Of a DNA stretch of 64,000 nucleotides, positions 52,466 to 59,056 are shown one piece after another. The position numbers and the translations under genes are program-made. The notes beneath the pieces are model-generated. The model worked only from the letters and a program-made list of their open reading frames with translations, ran no database searches and was not told the DNA's origin. Positions within the stretch are counted from its first letter, which is position 1. Each line of letters begins with the position of its first letter. Source of the DNA: Niveispirillum sp943371025 (GTDB taxonomy: Bacteria; Pseudomonadota; Alphaproteobacteria; Azospirillales; Azospirillaceae); the NCBI GenBank assembly GCA_943371025.1, contig CALRTC020000030.1:12112-76111 (forward strand), written 5' to 3'.

Positions 52466-53479
52466 TCAACGGCCGGAAAGTACTTTGCGGATCGCCGCTT
52501 CAATCTTCTCCGGCGATGGCAGATAGGCCGCTTCCAGTTCCCGTGCGAAGGGCACGGGTGTATGGGGGGCGGTGACCTGGATGATGGGGGCCTTCAGGTG
52601 GTGGAAGGCCTTCTCCGCCGCCAGGGCCGCGATATCGGCGGCCACGGAACAGCGCGGCGGGCTTTCATCCACCACCACCAGCCGGCCCGTGGCCCGCACG
52701 CTTTCCAGGATGGTTTCCTCGTCCAGCGGGCTGGTGGTGCGCGGGTCGATCAGGTCACAGGTGATCCCCTCGGCGGCCAGCTTGTCGACGACACCGATGG
52801 CCAGTGGCACCATGCGGGCCAGGGCCACGACGGTGACATGCTCGCCCTCGCGCACCATGGCCGCCTCGCCAAACGGGATCGTGTAATCCCCGTCCGGCAC
52901 CTCGCATTCGTCCATGTAAAGCGACTTGTGCTCGAAGAAGATCACCGGATCGTCATCGCGGATGGCGGTGAGCAGCAGGCCCTTGGCGTCATAGGCATTG
53001 GACGGGATCACCACCTTCAAGCCCGGAATGCTGGTCAGCATGGGGTAGATGGTCTGTGAATGCTGAGCCGCCGCGTTCATGCCCCCACCGCAGGTCATGC
53101 GAATGACCAGGGGCGTGCGTGCCTTGCCGCCGAACATGTAGCGGAACTTGGCCGCCTGGTTCAGCAACTGGTCCAGGCAGACGCCGACAAAGTCGGCAAA
53201 CATGATCTCGGCTACCGGGCGCAGGCCGGTCAGGGCCGCGCCATTGGCGGCGCCGACGATGCAGCTTTCGGAAATCGGCGTGTCGATCACGCGATCCTCG
53301 CCGAACCGGGGCAGCAGCCCCTTGGTCAGACCAAAGACGCCGCCAGCCGCTTCACGCTCGCCAGAGGTGCCGCCGGCCCCGCCGGACACATCCTCCCCCA
53401 GCACGATGACGCGGGGATCGCGTTCCATTTCAAGATGCAGGGCGTCATTGATCGCCTGGCGCATGGAAATCTTGGGCAT
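52466..53479 (-). CDS. 2-oxoacid dehydrogenase E1 beta subunit
   Basis: 337 residues of the pyruvate/acetoin/branched-chain dehydrogenase beta family: MRQAINDALHLEMERDPRVIVLGEDV, FADFVGVCLDQLLNQAAKFRYMFGG, MTCGGGMNAAAQHSQ and EHKSLYM. Together with E1alpha it forms the ThDP-dependent alpha2beta2 decarboxylase. ATG 53479 lies 15 bases after the alpha gene. The substrate may be a 2-oxoacid or acetoin-like diketone produced by the island pathway. Confidence 0.93.
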   Translation of the reverse strand: MPKISMRQAINDALHLEMERDPRVIVLGEDVSGGAGGTSGEREAAGGVFGLTKGLLPRFGEDRVIDTPISESCIVGAANGAALTGLRPVAEIMFADFVGVCLDQLLNQAAKFRYMFGGKARTPLVIRMTCGGGMNAAAQHSQTIYPMLTSIPGLKVVIPSNAYDAKGLLLTAIRDDDPVIFFEHKSLYMDECEVPDGDYTIPFGEAAMVREGEHVTVVALARMVPLAIGVVDKLAAEGITCDLIDPRTTSPLDEETILESVRATGRLVVVDESPPRCSVAADIAALAAEKAFHHLKAPIIQVTAPHTPVPFARELEAAYLPSPEKIEAAIRKVLSGR

Positions 53480-53494
53480 GGGTCAGGCTCCCGC

Positions 53495-54463
53495 TCAATA
53501 GCTGATATAGACGTCGGTCAGAACGTCGGCGGCGGTGGGGGCCGGGGCAGCCACCGCCTCCCGGACGGCGCGGTCTATCAGGTCGCGGACCTCGCCTTCG
53601 ACCTGATCCAAGTCACTGCCGGGCAGCAATCCGGCTTCCGTCACCCGCTGGCGGAAGATTTTCAGGCTGTCATTTTCCGCGCGAAGGCGCGCCACCTCGT
53701 CCTTGGCGCGGTAAAGCTGCGGGTCGCCTTCAAAATGCCCGAAGAAGCGGGTGCATTCGGCATAGACGGCGCATGGCCCGCCCCCGTTGCGCGACAGTTC
53801 CGTCGCCTGACGCATCGCCTCATAAACGGAGAAGAAATCATAGCCGTCGGCCTTGAACACAGGCATGCCGAAGCCTTCGGTGCGGCGCACCATGTCCCGG
53901 CTGCCCACCGCATAGCTGAAGCCGGTATGTTCGCTGTAACCGTTATTCTCCAGCACGAAAATCTTCGGCACCTTCAACACCACGGCCATGTTCATCGCCT
54001 CGAACACGGTGCCCTGGTTGCTGGCGCCATCGCCGCTGAAAGAAACGGCCACGCCGCCGGTCTTCAGCACCTTGGCCGTGATGGCGGCGCCAACCGCGAT
54101 GGGCGGTCCGCCGCCGACAATGCCATTGGCACCCAGCATGCCCTTGTCCAGATCGGCGATGTGCATGGAACCACCCTTGCCCTTGCACAACCCGTCTTGT
54201 CGGCCGTAGATTTCCTTCATCATCCCGATGACGTCACAGCCTTTGGCGATGCAATGACCGTGGCCGCGATGGGTGCTGATGATCTTGTCCCGTTCCGTCA
54301 GGTGTTCGCACACCCCGACGGCGACGGCTTCCTGGCCGGCATAAAGATGGGTGAAGCCGGCGATGCCGCCGCGCTGGATATCGACATGGATTCGTTCCTC
54401 AAATTCCCGGATCGTCACCATCTGCCGGTAGGCGCGCAGCATCTGGTCTCGGCTGATCTGCAT
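53495..54463 (-). CDS. 2-oxoacid/acetoin dehydrogenase E1 alpha subunit
   Basis: 322 residues, the short AcoA/PdhA-type. It has RQMVTIREFEERIH, HLYAGQEAVAVG, THRGHGH, and the ThDP/Mg motif GDGASNQGTVFEAMNMAVVLKVPKIFVLENN. Decarboxylates a 2-oxoacid (or cleaves acetoin) and transfers the acyl unit to E2. ATG 54463 (MQISRD) follows CAGGGGG; the upstream in-frame extension overlaps the operator and is not coding. First gene of the E1alpha-E1beta-E2-SnoaL operon under operator 54572-54592. Confidence 0.93.
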   Translation of the reverse strand: MQISRDQMLRAYRQMVTIREFEERIHVDIQRGGIAGFTHLYAGQEAVAVGVCEHLTERDKIISTHRGHGHCIAKGCDVIGMMKEIYGRQDGLCKGKGGSMHIADLDKGMLGANGIVGGGPPIAVGAAITAKVLKTGGVAVSFSGDGASNQGTVFEAMNMAVVLKVPKIFVLENNGYSEHTGFSYAVGSRDMVRRTEGFGMPVFKADGYDFFSVYEAMRQATELSRNGGGPCAVYAECTRFFGHFEGDPQLYRAKDEVARLRAENDSLKIFRQRVTEAGLLPGSDLDQVEGEVRDLIDRAVREAVAAPAPTAADVLTDVYISY

Positions 54464-54571
54464 GAAATCCCCCCTGTGATGTCGGGCAGGGCAAGGCGTG
54501 CCGCGCGGGTGGGCCGTGGTCGGCCCGGTCGGTGTGCGGCATAGGGGCCAAGGCCCCAAACCTCCCAACAA

Positions 54572-54592
54572 TGATTTTTGATTCACTAGTCA
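54572..54592. promoter_or_regulatory. Island operator site 8
   Basis: Half TGATTTTTGA, centre T, half TCACTAGTCA, 109 bases before E1alpha. The 54464-54778 divergent region has no gene, only this and the next site. Confidence 0.78.
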
Positions 54593-54709
54593 TTATAGCG
54601 TTGCATCTTCGGCCCGTCAACGACAGTTCCCCGTGTCGGCCGGATTTTGGGTCGCAGGTTGCGTGGCTTGAAAAGGGCGGATTGCGACGTGGCCTGGATT
54701 GTGACTAAA

Positions 54710-54730
54710 TGATTATAGAGTCACCAATCA
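54710..54730. promoter_or_regulatory. Island operator site 9
   Basis: Half TGATTATAGA, centre G, half TCACCAATCA, 49 bases before the first TetR gene of the island, where an autoregulator would bind. A further TGACT half lies just upstream (54702-54706). Confidence 0.75.
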
Positions 54731-54778
54731 GCATTGGCGGTGATCCGCCGCCTTCCCGACAGCAATCAGGGTGAAGCC

Positions 54779-55552
54779 GTGCCGCCCAGGAAGCAGAAAG
54801 TCGCTCCCGTCATCGACGGAGCCGAGGAAAATGAAAAGCCGTCCGGCCGTCGCCGACGGTCGCAGGCCCAACAGCAGAAGAATGAGGAGACGCGTACCCG
54901 TCTGCTGAATGCCGCCGCGCGTGTCATCGGCAAATATGGGTATGCTGGCTGTTCCATCGCCCGCGTCGCGGCGCGGGCGAAGGTTGCGCATGGCACATTC
55001 TATCTTCATTTCAAATCGCAGCAGGATCTGTTCGACCAGTTGCTGCCGGCGTTGGGTGCGGAGATGCTGGACGTGATCGGCAAGGCGGTGCGTGACAGCA
55101 AAAGCCTGATCGAACTGGAGCAGCGCGGGCTGACGGCGAATTTCGATTATCTGGTGCAGCACCCCTATTTGCACCGTGTCACCTCGGAGGCGGAACTCTA
55201 TGCCCCCGTGGCCTACCGGCAATATTTCGAGGAGTTGGCCAAGCCCTACAAGAAATCGCTACGCCGATCCATGGCGGCACAAAGCCAGCCGGCCTTCAGC
55301 GAGGATCAGTTGGATGCCGTCATCTCCATGCTGCTGGGTGCGCGCTATTATCTGCTGACGCGGTTCTGCGTGCAGGGCAACAGCCTGAAGCCGCTGACGC
55401 CGGAACTGACGGAAACCTATCTGCGCTTTGTCGCTGAGGGCTTGGGCGTGAAACCGCCGTCGCCAGCGGACGCTGCCATGGTGGTTCCGGCAGCGGAGGT
55501 GGTGCCGCTGGCGCCGCGCCGCCGGCGGAAAGTGGCGGGGCAGGGGGATTAG
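54779..55552 (+). CDS. TetR-family regulator, probable island regulator A
   Basis: 257 residues. An Arg/Lys-rich N-terminal tail of about 45 residues precedes a TetR HTH (SIARVAARAKVAHGTFYLHFKSQQDLFDQLL), then the ligand-binding domain and a proline/arginine-rich C-terminal tail (PRRRRK). GTG 54779 is the probable start (CAGGG 8 bases before); upstream in-frame starts would run into operator site 9. It is clearly paralogous to the regulator at 58298, with near-identical HTH. An operator copy sits at its own promoter, so it likely binds the 21-bp element and represses the island until a pathway compound appears. Confidence 0.88.
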   Translation: MPPRKQKVAPVIDGAEENEKPSGRRRRSQAQQQKNEETRTRLLNAAARVIGKYGYAGCSIARVAARAKVAHGTFYLHFKSQQDLFDQLLPALGAEMLDVIGKAVRDSKSLIELEQRGLTANFDYLVQHPYLHRVTSEAELYAPVAYRQYFEELAKPYKKSLRRSMAAQSQPAFSEDQLDAVISMLLGARYYLLTRFCVQGNSLKPLTPELTETYLRFVAEGLGVKPPSPADAAMVVPAAEVVPLAPRRRRKVAGQGD

Positions 55553-55553
55553 A

Positions 55554-55596
55554 GTGTGATCGCTTCAAATGGAATCATTTGAAGCGTGAATCACAC
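55554..55596. repeat. Large imperfect hairpin, possible dispersed intergenic repeat
   Basis: Nested inverted repeat: perfect inner stem CGCTTCAAATG / CATTTGAAGCG (55561-55571 and 55576-55586, loop GAAT) with outer arms GTGTGAT / ATCACAC, starting 2 bases after the TetR stop. Such CTTCAAATG palindromes look like the small mobile-type intergenic repeats of alphaproteobacteria, but only one copy is in this window. Confidence 0.55.
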
Positions 55597-55610
55597 GACA
55601 AACCAAAAGC

Positions 55611-55654
55611 TTAGAGTTTATCAGGTGCTTCTGGAAGCGCCTGATAAACTCTAA
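55611..55654. terminator. Bidirectional terminator-like hairpin
   Basis: Perfect 15-bp stem TTAGAGTTTATCAGG / CCTGATAAACTCTAA (55611-55625 and 55640-55654). It ends on the stop codon of the convergent SDR gene. Together with the previous hairpin it fills the gap between two converging genes. Confidence 0.65.
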
Positions 55655-56439
55655 CCCCCTGCCGCCCGCGCTATTGACGCCGCCACTTCCTCCCGCGTCG
55701 GGTTCCGGCGCAGGGTCAGGCCGCCATTCACCTGCAAATTCGCCCCCGTCATGAAGCATTCGTCCGACGCCAGCCAGACGGCGGCGGCGGCGATGTCGTC
55801 GGATGTGCCGATCCGGCCCAACGGATATTCGGGCAGGAACGCCTCGGTCAGGCCGGGGATTGCCATATGCCCTTCCGTCATCGGCGTTGCGGTCAGGCCG
55901 GGGGAAATGGAGTTGGCGCGAATGCCCTGGCTGCCGAACTCATGCGCGACGACGCGGATGATATGATCGGTCCCGGCCTTGGCGCCCATATAGGCGGCGT
56001 GATCGTTCAACATGATGGTGGCGGTGGCGGAACTGATCTGAATGATCGACCCGCCGCGATCCATGGCGCCGATCACCGCCTGATAGAACATGAACGGCCC
56101 CTTGAACTGAAGCGCGCTCATCTGGTCGAACTCTTCCTCGGTCGTCTCCAGGAAGGGTTTCAGCAGGCCCCAGCCCGTGGCGTTCAGGGCGATATCGACA
56201 TGGCCCAGCTTTTCCCTGGCGAAATCGGCCAGAGCGAAAACCTGTGCCCGGTCGGTAATGTCGCAGATCGTGGCATGGCCCCCGATTTCATCGGCCAGCC
56301 GCTCCAACTCATCCCGCTTGCGCCCCGCCACCACCACGGCTGCACCTTCGGCGGCGAAGCGGCGGGCAATCACCTGGCCCATATTGTCACGATTGGCGGC
56401 GCCAATGACGATGGCGCCCTTGCCTTCAAGACGTCCCAT
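55651..56439 (-). CDS. SDR-family oxidoreductase
   Basis: 262-residue SDR. The cofactor loop VIGAANRDNMGQVIARRF departs from TGxxxGIG and resembles the FabI-like/divergent subgroup; NATGWG replaces NNAG. Catalytic Ser lies in QISSATAT and YMGAK follows; the C-terminus is GANLQVNGGLTLRRNP. It retains the Tyr/Lys pair, so activity is likely, perhaps with a different cofactor or substrate class. ATG 56439 is 11 bases after the SnoaL gene stop; last gene of the operon. Confidence 0.85.
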   Translation of the reverse strand: MGRLEGKGAIVIGAANRDNMGQVIARRFAAEGAAVVVAGRKRDELERLADEIGGHATICDITDRAQVFALADFAREKLGHVDIALNATGWGLLKPFLETTEEEFDQMSALQFKGPFMFYQAVIGAMDRGGSIIQISSATATIMLNDHAAYMGAKAGTDHIIRVVAHEFGSQGIRANSISPGLTATPMTEGHMAIPGLTEAFLPEYPLGRIGTSDDIAAAAVWLASDECFMTGANLQVNGGLTLRRNPTREEVAASIARAAGG

Positions 56440-56450
56440 GATGTCCCCCG

Positions 56451-56864
56451 TCAGACCCAGTAGCGGACGGAAAAGGTGCGGGATTTGAAAGCCCAGCGCC
56501 CGTCGATCTTCACCAGAATATCGTCATACTGGCCATGGGTGCGGCGGGCGACGCCTTCGCTGTCGGTGTAGGATTCAGCCGTATACATGCGCGCCGTCGC
56601 CTGATCGCCATCGACCTTGATGAAGCCGGGAAGCACCAGAAAGACGATGTCGGGATAGTGTTTCATTGCCGCGACCCAGGCATCGACAATTGTCTGTTTG
56701 CCTGACAGCTTCTCCATGCCCGGCACATGGGGCAGGCACCAGAAACTGTCCTCGGCCCAGGTCGAAGCCCAGTCTTCGGCATTGTGCTGATTGACAGCAT
56801 CCGCGTAGGTTTCGTTTAACTCGCGGATGGCCAGACGGTCCTCCACCGGTCCCGTGAACGGCAT
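56451..56864 (-). CDS. SnoaL-like domain protein
   Basis: 137 residues, NTF2-like: opening helix DRLAIRELNETYADAVNQHNAEDWASTWAEDSFW, strands LVLPGFIKVDGDQATARMYTAESYTD and RTHGQYDDILVKIDGRWAFKSRTF. This pattern (DRLAIRELxxxYxDAVN) is that of the SnoaL_4 group often beside aromatic or steroid dehydrogenases. ATG 56864 has GGGAGG 5 bases upstream. Its promoter region holds operator 56927-56947. Third SnoaL-like gene of the island. Confidence 0.8.
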   Translation of the reverse strand: MPFTGPVEDRLAIRELNETYADAVNQHNAEDWASTWAEDSFWCLPHVPGMEKLSGKQTIVDAWVAAMKHYPDIVFLVLPGFIKVDGDQATARMYTAESYTDSEGVARRTHGQYDDILVKIDGRWAFKSRTFSVRYWV

Positions 56865-56926
56865 CTCTTCCTCCCGATTATGTGGATCATTTGGGTCGGC
56901 GCGCCCGACCTTGGGGATCAGAATAA

Positions 56927-56947
56927 TGAATGCTGATCCGTCAGTCA
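56927..56947. promoter_or_regulatory. Island operator site 10 (most divergent)
   Basis: Half TGAATGCTGA, centre T, half CCGTCAGTCA. Outer TGA/TCA triplets and the mirror symmetry are kept, but it is the weakest of the twelve. 63 bases before the SnoaL/SDR operon. Confidence 0.6.
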
Positions 56948-56971
56948 CAATGCTGCCCGCGCAGCGGCTTG

Positions 56972-57775
56972 TCAAGTCCGGGTCGCGGTGAAATCCGGGC
57001 GTCGCTTTGCTGCGAAGGCGCTTAGCCCCTCGGCGAATTCCGCGCTGTCGGCCCGAGTGGCGAACTGATCCTTTTCCATCAGGAGCTGGGCCATGAAGGC
57101 TGCGGTCAGCGGGCCGCGCAACAGAGCCTTGGCGGCGGCATGGGCGCCAAGCGGACCGGCGGCCAGGCGCTGCGACAGGGCATCGGTCGTTGATGGCAGC
57201 ATGTCGGTAGCCACCACCTGATTGACGATGCCCAATTGATGGGCTTCGTTGGCGCTGAAGCGATCTCCCAGCATTACCAGCTCACTGGCGCGTTTCAGAC
57301 CGCACAGCTGCGGCAGGATCATTGTTGCCCCGCCATCCGGCGTCGCTCCCAGATGGCAATAGGCCAGGGAAAAGGCCGCCCCTTCGGTTGCTATGGAGAA
57401 ATCGCAGGCTGCCGCCAAGCCGATGCCAAAACCCGCCACAGGGCCATTGATGGCGGCGATAACCGGCTTTGGCATGCGCCATATGCGCTGCACTGCCCCG
57501 TGGGCATGATCAATCAGCCGGTTGAAATAGGCCCGACGATCGGCAGGCGTCTGATCCAGGGTTTCCACAAACTCCCGCACGTCGCCGCCTGCCATGAAGG
57601 CGCGTCCGGCACCGGTCAGAATGATGCTGCGCACGGTGCTGTCCGTCTCCAATCCGGCCAGTGTCCGGTCAAGTGTGCGGGCCAGCGCCATGTTCAGCGC
57701 GTTCAGCGCGTCCGGCCGGTTGAAACGGACCTGGGCCACGCCGCCCGATCTTTCCACGATGATGACATCTTCCAT
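56972..57775 (-). CDS. Enoyl-CoA hydratase/isomerase family protein without the catalytic glutamates
   Basis: 267-residue crotonase fold. The CoA/oxyanion segments are GAGRAFMAGGDVREF and AAINGPVAGFGIGLAAACD. The two Glu residues used by true hydratases are replaced: the E144 position reads Gly119 and the E164 position reads Tyr139 (FSLAYCHLG). The segment TPDGGATMILPQL resembles the isomerase/PaaG-like branch, where an Asp serves catalysis (here Asp147). So isomerase, ring-opening or hydrolase activity is more likely than hydration. ATG 57775 follows AGGGGAG. Divergent from a ferredoxin gene across operator 57848-57868. Confidence 0.87.
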   Translation of the reverse strand: MEDVIIVERSGGVAQVRFNRPDALNALNMALARTLDRTLAGLETDSTVRSIILTGAGRAFMAGGDVREFVETLDQTPADRRAYFNRLIDHAHGAVQRIWRMPKPVIAAINGPVAGFGIGLAAACDFSIATEGAAFSLAYCHLGATPDGGATMILPQLCGLKRASELVMLGDRFSANEAHQLGIVNQVVATDMLPSTTDALSQRLAAGPLGAHAAAKALLRGPLTAAFMAQLLMEKDQFATRADSAEFAEGLSAFAAKRRPDFTATRT

Positions 57776-57847
57776 CTCAATCTCCCCTTCCGGGTTGCGC
57801 AAGGCCGCGCCTAAGGGCTCTTGACGACCGGGCGCCCAACATGATTA

Positions 57848-57868
57848 TGATCAATGAATCATAAGTCA
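57848..57868. promoter_or_regulatory. Island operator site 11
   Basis: Half TGATCAATGA, centre A, half TCATAAGTCA, between the divergent enoyl-CoA hydratase-like and ferredoxin genes, 15 bases before the ferredoxin start and 73 before the other. Strong match to consensus. Confidence 0.8.
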
Positions 57869-57883
57869 ATAAGTGGAATCACC

Positions 57884-58198
57884 ATGACCATGATCCGGGT
57901 TACCGACCGCGACGGCCAGCAGTGCGATCTGGACGCGGCCGATGGAGACAGTCTGATGGTGGCCCTGCGTGATGCAGGGTTGCCGGTGGCAGGGCTATGT
58001 GGGGGCAATATGGCTTGTGGCACCTGCCACATCCATATTCTGAACGCGGTAGAGGGGCAGTTGCCGCCCGCCGGCGCGGACGAAATGGCTTTACTGGTTG
58101 ATCTTCCCGATTATCTGCCCTGGTCGCGGCTTTCCTGTCAGATCAAGGTCAAGGCAGCTTTAAAGGGGCTGTCTGTTGTGATTGCCCCGGATGATTAA
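57884..58198 (+). CDS. 2Fe-2S ferredoxin
   Basis: 104 residues, adrenodoxin/plant-type fold. Ligands form C-x5-C-x2-C in LCGGNMACGTCHI and a fourth Cys in RLSCQIK. Ferredoxins of this class serve P450s and Rieske oxygenases; the island P450 and three Rieske enzymes are candidate partners. ATG 57884 has a weak GTGGAA ribosome site; ATG 57890 is an alternative. The second TetR gene follows 100 bases later without its own operator, so they may be cotranscribed. Confidence 0.88.
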   Translation: MTMIRVTDRDGQQCDLDAADGDSLMVALRDAGLPVAGLCGGNMACGTCHIHILNAVEGQLPPAGADEMALLVDLPDYLPWSRLSCQIKVKAALKGLSVVIAPDD

Positions 58199-58297
58199 GG
58201 CCGTGGCGTAGTGGCCCCCGGTTGAACCAGCGCCCCATCCGTTGCTATCATCGGCAATGGAAAGCATGTGGCGCCGGTGCTGGTCCGGGGGCCGCTC

Positions 58298-59053
58298 ATG
58301 GTCAAGGAGTATTCAGGGGTGGGGGCAAACGCACAGGTCCGGAAACGGAAGCCGTCTGCCGAAAAGGTGGAAAAGAACGAAGCCACGCGACTGGCCCTGA
58401 TCGAGGCGGCGGCTAAGATCGTGGGCCGCTATGGCTATTCTGGCTGCTCCATTGCGCGTGTGACCGCCAAGGCGAAAGTGGCGCACGGCACCTTCTACCT
58501 GCACTTCAAATCGCAGCAGGAACTGTTCGATCTGCTGCTGCCTACGCTTGGCGCCCGCATGCTGGACAAGATCAGCGATGCGGTGCGCAATGCCACCTCG
58601 CTTCTGGAGGTGGAACGGCGGGGGTTGGAGGCAAACTTCGCCTATCTGGTTGCCCACCCCTACATGTACCGCCTGATGATGGAGGCGGAGCTGTTCGCGC
58701 CCACCGCCTTCCGCGCCCATATTGACATGCTGATCGAACGCTATGTCCGCTCCCTGCGGCGCAGCCTGAAAGATCAGGAGCCACCGCTGTACAGCGATGC
58801 GGAGCTTGAACAGGTGGCCAGCATGCTGATGGGTGCTAGATCCTATCTGCTGATGCGGTTTTGTGCCGTGGACGGCAAGATACAGCCCCTGTCGCCCGAA
58901 ATCCTGGACACCTATCTGCGCTTTGTCGCCAACGGGCTCAAAGCTGGCCCCATGACTGCGCCGCCGGCCGCGCCGCCGGCCGCTAGCCCGGAGCCGGAAG
59001 CCAAACCCGCCCACCGTCGCCGCTCCCGATCAACGGCGACGGTGGAGGCGTGA
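58298..59053 (+). CDS. TetR-family regulator, probable island regulator B
   Basis: 251 residues, paralogue of the regulator at 54779. The HTH SIARVTAKAKVAHGTFYLHF matches it at nearly every position, and similarity runs through the effector domain (LEANFAYLVAHPY, MLMGARSYLLMRFC, LDTYLRFVANGLK). Both carry Pro/Ala- and Arg-rich C-terminal tails. Near-identical recognition helices imply the same DNA target, so the two may form heterodimers or respond to different ligands. ATG 58298 is the best start (GGTCCGGGGG upstream). Confidence 0.88.
   Translation: MVKEYSGVGANAQVRKRKPSAEKVEKNEATRLALIEAAAKIVGRYGYSGCSIARVTAKAKVAHGTFYLHFKSQQELFDLLLPTLGARMLDKISDAVRNATSLLEVERRGLEANFAYLVAHPYMYRLMMEAELFAPTAFRAHIDMLIERYVRSLRRSLKDQEPPLYSDAELEQVASMLMGARSYLLMRFCAVDGKIQPLSPEILDTYLRFVANGLKAGPMTAPPAAPPAASPEPEAKPAHRRRSRSTATVEA
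59011..59045. terminator. Terminator hairpin inside the end of the TetR gene
   Basis: Perfect 12-bp stem CCACCGTCGCCG / CGGCGACGGTGG (59011-59022 and 59034-59045) with an 11-base loop, inside the last codons of the TetR gene. The convergent Rieske gene ends only 4 bases beyond it, leaving no other room for a terminator. Confidence 0.55.
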
Positions 59054-59056
59054 GGG

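Noticed and set aside
53060..54544. 494-codon open frame on the plus strand
   Set aside because: Lies opposite the E1alpha/E1beta genes, which have clear ThDP motifs; the frame has no domain features.
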